A stretch of 64,000 nt of DNA from Pseudomonas sp. Irchel s3f7 (GTDB lineage: Bacteria > Pseudomonadota > Gammaproteobacteria > Pseudomonadales > Pseudomonadaceae): positions 94,434 through 158,433 of the forward strand of contig NZ_FYDO01000009.1 in assembly GCF_900187615.1 (NCBI RefSeq). The letters run 5' to 3'. The translations under genes were made by a program, and so were the position numbers. Under the pieces are notes generated by a model that saw only the letters and a program-made list of their open reading frames with translations, was not told the origin of the DNA and did not search any database. Numbering within the stretch: the first letter of the stretch is position 1; each line of letters starts with the position of its first letter. Below are positions 26,217 to 34,807 of the stretch, one piece after another.

Positions 26217-26720
26217 AGCGAAATCCTCCGTGGAGATTTTAGCGTAGCAGCGGGTGTTGATCGGGGCGGGTAGGGGAAGGGGCAAAAAGTTGGCAGGGAG
26301 AGAGGATTGTTGTGCGCAAAACCTCCGCTGGAAGCCGCGGATTATCGTTTGCGAAATCACAAAAAAATGTATTTTTTGCCACCATCAATAGTGATGGTAT
26401 TTCTTTTAAAGCAATGGATTAGGTCTTTTCAGTCCCCAATATGGGGTGCAAGGGACGAGCGTGGCGCTATTGGCTGTTGTTGCCTTCGCGAAGCGCTGCA
26501 GTCGACCCAAAGTTACCCTGTCGCATCAGGTTGAATTCTACCGTCCACAAACGGTCGGTCGCTGGTCGTCAGTACAGCCAAAGGACAATAATTTGAAGTG
26601 AGAACCCTGCGCCGTGCCTATGCTGCAACCAATGAGCCCATTGGCGAGAGCAGGAGGTCAGATGCTTGGTAACAGGAGCGCAAGACAGGTTTCCCCAAAT
26701 GCCATTTTGGAGAGGCAATC
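26217..26720. other. Intergenic stretch before the diguanylate cyclase
   Basis: No supported gene. It holds the leader of the small leftward gene (GGAGG and the GTAGCAG-containing segment also seen in degenerate form near 8764-8800) and repeat copy d at 26466-26508. A ribosome site GGAGAGG lies just before 26721. Confidence 0.5.
26466..26508. repeat. Degenerate intergenic repeat (copy d)
   Basis: GCTATTGGCTGTTGTTGCC, then a segment ending GCAGTCGACCC. It is related to copies at 25960, 24558 and 11910. Confidence 0.45.
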
Positions 26721-28097
26721 ATGAGGTGGGTGATCGAGTCTGCGCGCGCCGTCAAGGTTGGCAGCTGGATTATAGGGACAATCTTGATCGTTATCGCCGT
26801 TATCGGGGTGGCCGACCGCTATCACCGTCAGCGCGCTCTGCTATTGGAGGGGCAGCAAGCATTGCTGGCTCATCGAAGCAGCTGGGGCTATGACACTTTG
26901 GTACGCCAACTGGCGACCCATGAACTGCAACTTTCACTGCTTCGGGCAAATCCCCTACCGACCGGGTGTCTGCCAGACCACTCTATTGCCGAGCAGCGGC
27001 GCGCTACAAAGACCCTGACTGAAGGTATCGAAGAGCTCACTCAGTACACATCGCGAGTACCCATAAATCACGTAGCGGATTTGCCCAGTCCGCTGGCACC
27101 ACAAATGCGCCTGACGAATGGCGGCATTCAGATGACCAGTCGACAACTTCTAGGCTACAGCTGCAGCGGGCGTAACGCGGTGATCCGGGAAACACAGACC
27201 CGGTTACAGCCGTTACCACTGCCGCCGCGCTCGGCGATCGGACCGGCGTTTGTCGATGCGCTTATCGTGCATGTCGCTGTGAGCCACGGCCATGAACCCC
27301 CCTTGTATGTCGACATTCATTTCACCGGCGACAAGGCAGATCTGATTCCTGTCACAGCCGCCAACTGGCCCACGACACACATTTCCGAGGAGCAAGGCCA
27401 GGAGCGTTTTGTCCGAGACATAGAGGACCCACAACATGCCCTGCATCTGCAGTTCTATAGTGAAATCCTGACACCGAGTTTCCTGTCACTGTTCCTGAGC
27501 TGGAATGGTCTCGGGTTGTCAATGCTGGTTGGCATGCTTGCCAGTGTGCTGTTGATCATTTGGCTGTCGGGGAAATTGATTGACGCCTACGGGATACAGC
27601 ATCGAGCGGCGACCCGCGACTTTCTTACCGGGTTGTACAACCGACGGGAGGCGATGGCACTGGCAGAGGCGGAGTTGGCCAGGGTAATCCGCACCCCCGG
27701 TTCGTTGTGCATATTGATGCTGGATATCGACCACTTCAAACGGGTCAATGATACCTACGGCCATGACGGGGGAGATGAGGTGCTGAAATTTTTTGCCCAG
27801 CTACTTAACCAGGTTGTGCGTCAACATGACCTGGTCGCCCGCATCGGCGGGGAAGAGTTCCTCATCCTGCTCCCAAATACCGACTTGACGGGCGCACATA
27901 CGATGGCCGAGCGCTTGTTGCAGATCCTGCGCGACTCGACGCTGGACTATGCCGGAACACGTATTGGCGTCACCTGTAGCATAGGTGTCACCGCTTGGCG
28001 TGGGCCTGAAGACAACATTCAGGCCATGCTTATCCGTGCCGATCAACTGCTTTACCAAGCCAAACAGCAAGGCCGTGACCGCTATGTGAGTGACTAA
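26721..28097 (+). CDS. Membrane-bound diguanylate cyclase (GGDEF)
   Basis: 458 residues. One membrane helix at about 13-31 and another at about 265-288 enclose a periplasmic sensor of some 230 residues that I do not recognise; it has a few cysteines (PTGC, GYSC). The GGDEF domain follows at about 300-458: DFLTGLYNRR, DIDHFKRVNDTYGHDGGDE and the active-site loop GGEEF. RQHD stands five residues before it, the inhibitory I-site RxxD, so product feedback is expected. It makes cyclic di-GMP from GTP. The start ATG has GGAGAGG upstream. It is a single gene facing the tRNA-Ser terminator. Confidence 0.9.
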   Translation: MRWVIESARAVKVGSWIIGTILIVIAVIGVADRYHRQRALLLEGQQALLAHRSSWGYDTLVRQLATHELQLSLLRANPLPTGCLPDHSIAEQRRATKTLTEGIEELTQYTSRVPINHVADLPSPLAPQMRLTNGGIQMTSRQLLGYSCSGRNAVIRETQTRLQPLPLPPRSAIGPAFVDALIVHVAVSHGHEPPLYVDIHFTGDKADLIPVTAANWPTTHISEEQGQERFVRDIEDPQHALHLQFYSEILTPSFLSLFLSWNGLGLSMLVGMLASVLLIIWLSGKLIDAYGIQHRAATRDFLTGLYNRREAMALAEAELARVIRTPGSLCILMLDIDHFKRVNDTYGHDGGDEVLKFFAQLLNQVVRQHDLVARIGGEEFLILLPNTDLTGAHTMAERLLQILRDSTLDYAGTRIGVTCSIGVTAWRGPEDNIQAMLIRADQLLYQAKQQGRDRYVSD

Positions 28098-28221
28098 CGC
28101 TAATACGTTTTCGACGACATCTGCGGCTCCCCGCTTCGAGAGCGAATTGGTTTTCGGAAATAGCCAGAAAGATACGGAAACGATCGCTCTGATGGCACAC
28201 CGGATTGCCCGATCCCAGAAA

Positions 28222-28253
28222 CGACAAAGCCCTGAAAAATCAGGGCTTTGTCG
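28222..28253 (-). terminator. Terminator of tRNA-Ser
   Basis: CGACAAAGCCCTGA pairs with TCAGGGCTTTGTCG around four bases; read on the minus strand it is followed by TTTCT. It lies eight bases past the tRNA 3' end and may also stop the convergent GGDEF transcript. Confidence 0.85.
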
Positions 28254-28261
28254 TATAAAGA

Positions 28262-28349
28262 TGGCGGAGGCGATGGGATTCGAACTCATGGACCTGTTAC
28301 AGTCGACGGTTTTCAAGACCGTTGCCTTAAACCACTCGGCCACACCTCC
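28262..28349 (-). tRNA. tRNA-Ser(TGA)
   Basis: 88 nt on the minus strand, including an encoded CCA. It begins GGAGGTGTGGCCGAGTGG, has an anticodon stem CGGT with loop CTTGAAA (anticodon TGA, reading UCA codons), a long variable arm as in all class II serine tRNAs, and the GTTCGAATC T-loop. The acceptor stem GGAGGTG pairs with CGCCTCC, and the discriminator base is G. Its 3' end faces the accessory left half, which is the usual orientation for an integration site, but I found no second copy of the 3' end in the window. Confidence 0.97.
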
Positions 28350-28472
28350 GTTTGCGTTGCGGGCGCCATAATACCTGAATGAAACACACTGTCAAACTCT
28401 CTGCATAGCTTGTTACAGGGTGTCTGTTATGATCTTTGCGACTGAACGTTTCAAACCAACAGGAGTGTCGCC

Positions 28473-29144
28473 ATGCGCGAACAGGATTACGCAGTGAATA
28501 ACAGCGTGCAGGCTGAGCAGCTAGAGGTTAGCCGCGTCCTGCGCAACACATATGGCTTGCTCGCCCTGACCCTGGCTTTCAGCGGTGTGATGGCCTACGT
28601 TGCCCAGCAGATGCGTGTTGGCTACCCGAATATTTTCGTGGTGCTGATCGGCTTCTACGGTCTTTTCTTCCTTACCAATAAACTCCGCGATTCCGCTTGG
28701 GGCCTGGTGTCGGCATTTGCCCTGACCGGTTTCATGGGTTTCCTGCTCGGCCCGATCCTCAACCGTTACCTGGGTATGCAGGGCGGCGCTGAAGTCGTCA
28801 GCTCGGCGTTCGCGATGACCGCTCTGGTATTCGGCGGCCTGTCGGCCTATGTGCTGATTTCCCGCAAGGACATGAGTTTCCTCAGTGGTTTTATCACTGC
28901 AGGTTTCTTCGTGTTGCTGGGTGCAGTGGTTGCCAGCTTCTTCTTCCAGATCAGCGGCCTGCAACTGGCGATCAGCGCAGGTTTCGTGCTGTTCTCCTCG
29001 GTCTGCATTCTGTTCCAGACCAGCGCCATCATTCATGGCGGCGAGCGTAACTACATCATGGCGACCATCAGCCTGTATGTATCGATCTACAACCTGTTCG
29101 TCAGCTTGTTGCAGCTGTTCGGCATCATGGGTCGCGATGATTGA
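28473..29144 (+). CDS. yccA: Bax inhibitor-1 family membrane protein YccA
   Basis: 223 residues with seven hydrophobic helices, the BI-1/YccA length. The N-terminus (NNSVQAEQLEVSRVLRNTYG) and the C-terminal acidic end (IMGRDD) fit YccA. In E. coli YccA binds and restrains the membrane protease FtsH. AGGAG precedes the ATG. It is a single gene with its own terminator directly behind it, divergent from tRNA-Ser. Confidence 0.9.
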   Translation: MREQDYAVNNSVQAEQLEVSRVLRNTYGLLALTLAFSGVMAYVAQQMRVGYPNIFVVLIGFYGLFFLTNKLRDSAWGLVSAFALTGFMGFLLGPILNRYLGMQGGAEVVSSAFAMTALVFGGLSAYVLISRKDMSFLSGFITAGFFVLLGAVVASFFFQISGLQLAISAGFVLFSSVCILFQTSAIIHGGERNYIMATISLYVSIYNLFVSLLQLFGIMGRDD

Positions 29145-29160
29145 TCGTCAGCCCTGAATG

Positions 29161-29186
29161 AAAAAACCCGCTTCGGCGGGTTTTTT
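29161..29186. terminator. Bidirectional terminator between yccA and the YceK-like gene
   Basis: AAAAAACCCGC, loop TTCG, GCGGGTTTTTT: a textbook hairpin with T-runs in both directions, serving both convergent genes. Confidence 0.95.
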
Positions 29187-29204
29187 CTTGCCTGAGAATC
29201 AGGG

Positions 29205-29534
29205 TTACTCGTTGATGATAATGCTGCCATCGGCCTGCTGGCGGTAGATGGTGTAGGGCAGCAACAAGGTGTCGAACGCGGCGGAAACAACGACGTCGAT
29301 CAGCACAATGGCCGGAGCAAAATCATGTTTCTGGTCGTCCCTTCCATCCTGCAGCGGAGCGTTCAACGCGCAAAAGTCGTACGTCACACCGCTGTAAATT
29401 CGTGGAACCGCACCGCAGTAACTCTTCTGTTCCTTGAGGCTTTTCACTGCCACGTCGTCACCGCGCACGACTGTCTGGACCGTGCCGCACCCAGTGAGCA
29501 TCAATGCTGCCACCAGGAGAACCTGAACTTTCAT
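29205..29534 (-). CDS. YceK/YidQ-type (DUF1375) lipoprotein
   Basis: 109 residues from ATG 29534 with AAGGA upstream; an earlier TTG in frame would spoil the signal peptide. The signal ends in LMLTGC. The mature part has the family's RIYSGVTYDF, DFAPAIVLIDVVVSAAFDTL and LLPYTIYRQ. These are small outer-membrane or periplasmic lipoproteins of unknown function. It converges with yccA and is 58 bp from the next gene on its strand. Confidence 0.8.
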   Translation of the reverse strand: MKVQVLLVAALMLTGCGTVQTVVRGDDVAVKSLKEQKSYCGAVPRIYSGVTYDFCALNAPLQDGRDDQKHDFAPAIVLIDVVVSAAFDTLLLPYTIYRQQADGSIIINE

Positions 29535-29592
29535 ACCGTCATTCCTTCGTCGAGATGATCGCCAATCTGCATGATGCAAGGTCAAAGATCAC

Positions 29593-30030
29593 TTATTCCA
29601 TCGGCGGTAACCGGCGTTTAACCGAGGTTTTCTTGATGATAGCGGTGTTGGTTTCGGCGTGGGTATTGAGGCGGTCGAGAAGTGTGTCCAGTTGTTCCAT
29701 CGAGCGCACATGCAGGCGCGCAATGAAGCAGTCGTCACCGGTGACCTTGTCGCACTCGGTGAACTCGGGAATGGCCATGATCTGCCGTTCGACTTCCTGC
29801 AACTGACCTGGCAACGGGCGTATGCGCACGATGGCCTGCAGTTGATAACCGAAACATTTCGGGTCGATTTCCACGGTGTAGCCCTTGAGCACGCCACGCT
29901 CCTCCAGGCGGCGCAGGCGTTCGGCAACACTGGGTGAAGACAAGCCACTGATCTGCGCCAGGGCCTTGAGTGAGCGTCGCGAGTCTTCCATCAGGGCCGT
30001 GATCAGCACCTGGTCGATATCATCGGTCAT
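29593..30030 (-). CDS. Lrp/AsnC family regulator
   Basis: 145 residues: an N-terminal helix-turn-helix (DSRRSLKALAQISGLSSPSV) and a C-terminal RAM ligand domain (FGYQLQAIVRIRP, VTGDDCFIARLHVRS). These bind amino acids and act as dimers or octamers. It is divergent from an EamA exporter (start 30164), so it probably controls amino-acid export. The effector is not evident. Confidence 0.88.
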   Translation of the reverse strand: MTDDIDQVLITALMEDSRRSLKALAQISGLSSPSVAERLRRLEERGVLKGYTVEIDPKCFGYQLQAIVRIRPLPGQLQEVERQIMAIPEFTECDKVTGDDCFIARLHVRSMEQLDTLLDRLNTHAETNTAIIKKTSVKRRLPPME

Positions 30031-30163
30031 GGCGAAAACCTCTATTAGGCAATTATCGACAATCGCCTTCGTAAAAAAGGCAGATTCAGAGTTTAACCTG
30101 CTTTATACGCTGGAGATGCCCCTCAGACCATTGGCATACTTTGCCCACAAACACAGGAGTCTG

Positions 30164-31063
30164 ATGATGGACAACACAATACGTCGCGGTTCATTCGAAA
30201 TGACGGCCGCCATGCTGATCTCCGGAACCATCGGCTGGTTCGTGCTGGTCTCCGGGCAACCGGTGCTGGATGTGGTGTTCTGGCGTTGCCTGTTCGGCGC
30301 CGGCACGTTGCTGCTGATTTGCGCGGCGTTCGGCTTTCTGCGCCCCGGCATTCTGACCCGCACGACGTTTCTGCTGGCGGTGCTCAGCGGTGTGGCGATT
30401 GTCGGCAACTGGGTGTTGTTGTTCGCGTCCTATTCACGTGCATCAATTGCCATCGGGACTGCGGTGTATAACGTGCAGCCGTTCATGCTGGTCGGGCTGG
30501 CGGCACTGTTCCTCAACGAAAAGATCACCGCGCAGAAACTGACCTGGCTGGGTGTTTCGTTCCTCGGCATGCTGGCGATTGTCAGTGCCCATGGCGGGCA
30601 AGGGGAGAGTGGCGGCGAATACTTGCTGGGTATCGTTCTGGCGCTGGGTGCTGCGTTCCTTTACGCGATTGCCGCGTTGATCATCAAACGCCTGACCGGT
30701 ACGCCGCCGCACCTGATCGCACTGATCCAGGTCAGCACCGGCGTGTTGTTGCTCGCACCGTTCGCGCATTTTTCCGCGCTGCCGCAAGCCCCCGGTGCGT
30801 GGGCCAGCCTAGTGACGCTGGGCATCGTGCACACCGGCGTGATGTATGTGCTGCTGTACGGTGCGATTCAAAAACTGCCGACCGCGTTGACCGGCGCACT
30901 GTCGTTCATCTATCCGATTGCAGCGATTTTCGTCGATTGGTTCGCCTTCGGTCACCGCCTCGAACCGCTGCAATGGGTAGGGGTTGCAGCGATTCTGTTG
31001 GCGGCCGCCGGTATGCAACAGGGCTGGAGCCTGAAGTTTCAATCAGTGCCTCAGAAAATGTAA
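30164..31063 (+). CDS. EamA/DMT family transporter
   Basis: 299 residues from ATG 30164 (AGGAG at 30155; the adjacent ATG at 30167 is also possible). Ten membrane segments in two EamA halves: AMLISGTIGWFVLVSG, RTTFLLAVLSGVAIVGNWVL, and after a repeat LALGAAFLYAIAALIIKR and ALTGALSFIYPIAAIFVDW. Such proteins export amino acids and other metabolites. The divergent Lrp-type gene points to an amino acid. Its last 13 bp overlap the end of the convergent gapN gene. Confidence 0.87.
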   Translation: MMDNTIRRGSFEMTAAMLISGTIGWFVLVSGQPVLDVVFWRCLFGAGTLLLICAAFGFLRPGILTRTTFLLAVLSGVAIVGNWVLLFASYSRASIAIGTAVYNVQPFMLVGLAALFLNEKITAQKLTWLGVSFLGMLAIVSAHGGQGESGGEYLLGIVLALGAAFLYAIAALIIKRLTGTPPHLIALIQVSTGVLLLAPFAHFSALPQAPGAWASLVTLGIVHTGVMYVLLYGAIQKLPTALTGALSFIYPIAAIFVDWFAFGHRLEPLQWVGVAAILLAAAGMQQGWSLKFQSVPQKM

Positions 31064-32676
31064 TCCGTGGTCAGGAAACTCGAACTACGGCCGCTGATGA
31101 TTTCGCTGATCAAGTCCTTGTTGGTCTCCTGGAACTTGGTCGCAACCAAGGTGCGGATTGAAAACACTCGCAATGCGTCATGTACCGATAATGTGCCCTC
31201 GGCGGAGTTTTTGCGGCCGTTGAATGGGTAGGTGTCCGGGCCGCGCTGGCATTGGGCGTTGAGGTTGATCCGACCGACCTGGTTGGCGAAGGTGTCGACC
31301 AGTCGCCCAACCGCCACCGGGTTGGTGCCGAAAATGCTCAATTGCTGGCCGAAGTCCGATTCCAGGACGTAATCGATCACGGTGTCCAGATGGCGATAGG
31401 GCACGATGGGCACCACCGGGCCGAACTGTTCTTCCTGATAGACGCGCATCTGTGGCGTGACGGGGTAAAGCACCGCCGGGTAGAAGAACGAAGCACGGGT
31501 TTCGCCGCCATTGGGGTTGACCACTTTGGCGCCTTTGGCCTCAGCATCCGCCACCAATGAATGCAGGTAATCGACCTTGCCCGACTCCGGCAGAGGAGTC
31601 AGTGCCACGCCACTTTCCCACGGCATACCGGGTTTTAGCGTGGCGAGTTTGGTGTTGAATTTGTCGATGAAGGCCTCGACCACGTCTTCGTGGACGAAAA
31701 GGATTTTCAACGCGGTGCAGCGCTGACCGTTGAACGACAACGAGCCGGTGACCGCTTCACTGACCGCGTTGTCCAGATCCACCTCCGGCAAGACGATGCC
31801 GGGGTTTTTCGCATCCAGGCCCAACGCCGCACGCAAACGATGGGGTTTGGGATGCAGTTTCTTCAGGTCGCTGGCGGCTTTGTTGGTGCCGATGAACGCG
31901 AAGATATCGATCTTGCCACTGGCCATCAGCGCGCTGACAGTTTCGCGACCGCTGCCGTAGATGACGTTGATCACCCCGGCCGGAAAACTGTCGCGGAAGG
32001 CTTCCAGCAGCGGACGAATCAGCAACACGCCCAGTTTGGCCGGTTTGAACACCACCGTGTTGCCCATGATCAGTGCCGGAATCAGTGTGGTGAAGGTTTC
32101 GTTCAGCGGGTAGTTGTAAGGCCCCATGCACAAGGCGACGCCGAGGGGAACACGACGGATCTGGCCGAGGGTGTCCTGTTCCAGTTCGAATCGGCTGGAG
32201 CGGCGGTCGAGTTCCTTCAACGCGTTGATGGTGTCGACGATGTAGTCGCAGGTGCGGTCGAACTCTTTTTCCGAGTCCTTGAGGTTCTTGCCGATTTCCC
32301 ACATCAGCAACTTGACCACGGCTTCACGCTGTTCGCGCATGCGGGCGAGGAAGGTTTCGACGTGCTGGATGCGTTCGGCTACACGCATTGTTGGCCAGAG
32401 GCCCTGACCCCGGTCGTAGGCGCGGACGGCGGCATCGAGCGCGGTCAATGCGGTGTCGGCATCCAGCAGAGGCGTGCTGCCGAGGATGGCTTGTTCATCG
32501 CCGTTCGGACCGCTCAGATAAACCGGGCTGCGGACCTGGGCGAGCGGGCCGGGCCAGGTTCTCAGCGTGCCGTCGACCAGGTATTCACGCTGTTCGGTCG
32601 GGCCGTCGAGGCGGTGTTTTTCCGGGATGCTGCCGGCGTCGGGAAACAGGTTGCCAAGAATCGGTGCTGTGGTCAT
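31051..32676 (-). CDS. gapN: NADP-dependent glyceraldehyde-3-phosphate dehydrogenase type aldehyde dehydrogenase
   Basis: 541 residues, longer than usual ALDHs because of an N-terminal extension of about 60. The fold marks are present: MGPYNYPLNET, FKPAKLGVLLI, IGTNKAASDL, and the catalytic Cys in SFNGQRCTALK. The general-base Glu normally found in xELGGK is replaced: here the stretch is RAALGLDAKNPGIV. The group oxidises glyceraldehyde-3-phosphate to 3-phosphoglycerate without phosphate, giving NADPH. It is a single gene; its 3' end overlaps that of the convergent EamA gene. Another aldehyde is possible as substrate. Confidence 0.82.
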   Translation of the reverse strand: MTTAPILGNLFPDAGSIPEKHRLDGPTEQREYLVDGTLRTWPGPLAQVRSPVYLSGPNGDEQAILGSTPLLDADTALTALDAAVRAYDRGQGLWPTMRVAERIQHVETFLARMREQREAVVKLLMWEIGKNLKDSEKEFDRTCDYIVDTINALKELDRRSSRFELEQDTLGQIRRVPLGVALCMGPYNYPLNETFTTLIPALIMGNTVVFKPAKLGVLLIRPLLEAFRDSFPAGVINVIYGSGRETVSALMASGKIDIFAFIGTNKAASDLKKLHPKPHRLRAALGLDAKNPGIVLPEVDLDNAVSEAVTGSLSFNGQRCTALKILFVHEDVVEAFIDKFNTKLATLKPGMPWESGVALTPLPESGKVDYLHSLVADAEAKGAKVVNPNGGETRASFFYPAVLYPVTPQMRVYQEEQFGPVVPIVPYRHLDTVIDYVLESDFGQQLSIFGTNPVAVGRLVDTFANQVGRINLNAQCQRGPDTYPFNGRKNSAEGTLSVHDALRVFSIRTLVATKFQETNKDLISEIISGRSSSFLTTDYIF

Positions 32677-32933
32677 GTCGCTACCCCGTAGGTGGTGTCA
32701 GCCATGCGCTGGCGGCTGCCGTTCAAATTCACTTCAAAGGTTATACGCCTCAATGCCGGTTTTTTTTAACCGTTATTGAGCGCTGATGGGCAGAGTAGAG
32801 GGGTTGAGGGTCTGGATCTTGTGCTTGAAGCGTAGACCGCAATCGGCATGGGGTGATACCTGTTCTTTTGACCTGAGCGCACACAAGTGACTGTGCGGGA
32901 GGTAAACTTCGGACTCTTTCAAAAGGAGTTCAT

Positions 32934-33821
32934 ATGAGTTATTTCCAGCCGGGCATCCTCGCCACCCCCGTTCCGCCTCAAGCCCGTCATATGTTCTTCG
33001 CCCTGGAATCGGCGGCTGCACTGCCGGCTGCGCTCGACAAACTGCAAGCTCTGGTGAACGGCAAGTCGGCGGTGATCGGCTTTGGCGAATCCCTGGTCAA
33101 GGCCCTGGACCGCCACATCGACGGCCTGCGCACGTTCCCGGCATTGACCGGCGTCGGCGTCGACAACCCGTCGACTCAACATGCGCTCTGGTGCTGGTTG
33201 CACGGTGATGACCGAGGCGAGTTGCTCAACCGCAGCAACGCCATCGAAGCGGCATTGGCACCGGCCCTGCGTCTGGTGCAGATGAACGAAACCTTCCGCC
33301 ACATGAGCGGCCATGACCTGACTGGCTACGAAGACGGCACCGAGAACCCGCACGACGAAGCCGCCGTGGCTGCGGCGCTGGTGGGTGAGGGCGCGGACGG
33401 CACGGTCGGCGGGAGCTTCGCCGCGATCCAGCAATGGCAGCATGACCTGAAGGGCTTTCACGCGATGTCGTCCGAGGACAAGGACAACATCATGGGCCGC
33501 CGCTTGAGCGACAACGAAGAGATCGATGACGCGCCGGTTTCCGCTCACGTCAAACGCACCGCCCAGGAAAGCTTCGCCCCCGAGGCGTTCGTGGTGCGCC
33601 GTTCGATGCCGTGGATCGAAGGTGACCGCGCAGGCCTGATGTTCCTGGCCTTCGGTTTCTCCCTCGACGCGTTCGAAGCCCAACTGCGACGTATGAGCGG
33701 TCTGGAAGACGGGATTACTGACGGCTTGTATCGCATCAGCCGGCCGATCACGGGTGGCTACTACTGGTGCCCGCCGATCAAGGATGGCCGTCTCGATTTG
33801 CGTGCGCTGCGCATTGGCTGA
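32934..33821 (+). CDS. Dyp-type peroxidase
   Basis: 295 residues, the length of short (class B-like) Dyp peroxidases. The signature GYEDGTENP carries the catalytic Asp, AHVKR the proximal heme His and VVRRSMPW the distal Arg. It uses hydrogen peroxide to oxidise dyes, phenolics or metals and is cytosolic unless packed in an encapsulin; no signal peptide or encapsulin gene is present. AAGGAG precedes the ATG. A REP pair follows the gene. Confidence 0.9.
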   Translation: MSYFQPGILATPVPPQARHMFFALESAAALPAALDKLQALVNGKSAVIGFGESLVKALDRHIDGLRTFPALTGVGVDNPSTQHALWCWLHGDDRGELLNRSNAIEAALAPALRLVQMNETFRHMSGHDLTGYEDGTENPHDEAAVAAALVGEGADGTVGGSFAAIQQWQHDLKGFHAMSSEDKDNIMGRRLSDNEEIDDAPVSAHVKRTAQESFAPEAFVVRRSMPWIEGDRAGLMFLAFGFSLDAFEAQLRRMSGLEDGITDGLYRISRPITGGYYWCPPIKDGRLDLRALRIG

Positions 33822-33872
33822 GTAAAAGCCAAAGATCGCAGGCTTCCGCAGCTCCTACAGGTGGGCGATCAC

Positions 33873-33957
33873 TGTAGGAGCTGGCTTGCCAGCGAAGGCG
33901 GTGTGTCAGATTTAGCGCGTTACCGGTTTTCGCCAGCAAGCCGGCTCCTGCAGGGCT
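33873..33957. repeat. REP pair (family 1)
   Basis: TGTAGGAGCTGGCTTGCCAG and, in opposite orientation, CGCCAGCAAGCCGGCTCCTG, about 35 bp apart: a REP doublet (REPIN). It is the leftmost REP that I find in the window. Confidence 0.9.
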
Positions 33958-34028
33958 AGTCGCTAGAATCTAACCTTATGCTCATTCGGTATTTCTCAAG
34001 CTTGTCATAACGTCTCTAAGATCACGTC

Positions 34029-34040
34029 ATAACTCGTTAT
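34029..34040. promoter_or_regulatory. Putative operator of the GntR-type regulator
   Basis: ATAACTCGTTAT is an inverted repeat (ATAAC and GTTAT, two central bases), 14 bp before the regulator's ATG. Related halves (GTCATAAC) occur twice just upstream. GntR/HutC proteins commonly bind such sites to control their own operon. This is inference from position and symmetry. Confidence 0.5.
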
Positions 34041-34054
34041 AACAAGTGATCTTC

Positions 34055-34807
34055 ATGACCGATAACGTTCTATCCCTCAGCAGTGTTCCGCTGCACACCC
34101 AACTGCGCGACGTGCTGCGTGCCCGCATCCTCGACGGCCAATATCCGCAAGACAGCCAGATGCCTTCCGAGAGCGAACTCGGCGCGTTGTTCAAAGTCAG
34201 CCGCATCACCGTGCGCCAGGCGTTGGGCGATCTGCAAAAGGAAGGGCTGATCTTCAAGATCCACGGCAAGGGCACCTTCGTCGCCAAGCCGAAAACCTTC
34301 CAGAACGTCAGCACCCTGCAAGGCCTGGCCGAGTCCATGACCGGGCGCGGCTACGAGGTGATCAACCGCCTGCGCAGCTTCAAATTCATTGCTGCCGACA
34401 AACTGGTCGCCGAGCGTTTGCAGGTGGCCGAAGGCGAAACCGTGGCGCAGATCAAACGGGTGCGCCTGATCAACCGCGAACCGATCTCGCTGGAAATCAC
34501 CTACCTGCCAAAAGCCATCGGCGAACGCCTCGAAAAGGCTGATCTGGTCACTCGCGACATTTTCCTGATCCTGGAAAACGACTGCGGCCTGGCGCTCGGT
34601 CATGCCGATCTGGCCATCGACGCGGTGCTGGCCGACAGCGACCTGACCCAGGCGCTGAACGTCGAACCCGGCTCGCCGATCATGCGCATCGAACGCCTGA
34701 CCCACGACGCCAATGGCCAGCCAGTGGATTTCGAACACCTTTACTACCGTGGCGATGCGTTCCAGTACCGCTTGCGGATTGATCGGCAAAAAGGGGATCA
34801 GGCATGA
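34055..34807 (+). CDS. GntR family regulator (HutC subfamily, UTRA domain)
   Basis: 250 residues from ATG 34055. The winged helix is at about 8-72 (QLRDVLRARILDGQYPQDSQ, SELGALFKVSRITVRQALGD, HGKGTFV) and the UTRA effector domain at about 92-240 (VAQIKRVRLINREPISLEIT, PIMRIERLTHDANGQPV). It leads an operon: its stop overlaps the next start (ATGA). It is therefore the likely local repressor, released by the operon's substrate. Confidence 0.9.
   Translation: MTDNVLSLSSVPLHTQLRDVLRARILDGQYPQDSQMPSESELGALFKVSRITVRQALGDLQKEGLIFKIHGKGTFVAKPKTFQNVSTLQGLAESMTGRGYEVINRLRSFKFIAADKLVAERLQVAEGETVAQIKRVRLINREPISLEITYLPKAIGERLEKADLVTRDIFLILENDCGLALGHADLAIDAVLADSDLTQALNVEPGSPIMRIERLTHDANGQPVDFEHLYYRGDAFQYRLRIDRQKGDQA

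Noticed and set aside
28262..28349. tRNA-Ser as attachment site of the left accessory region
   Set aside because: I found no second copy of the tRNA 3' end and no integrase gene in the window, so integration here is unsupported.
31690..32691. 333-codon frame opposite gapN
   Set aside because: Antisense shadow of a clear dehydrogenase gene.
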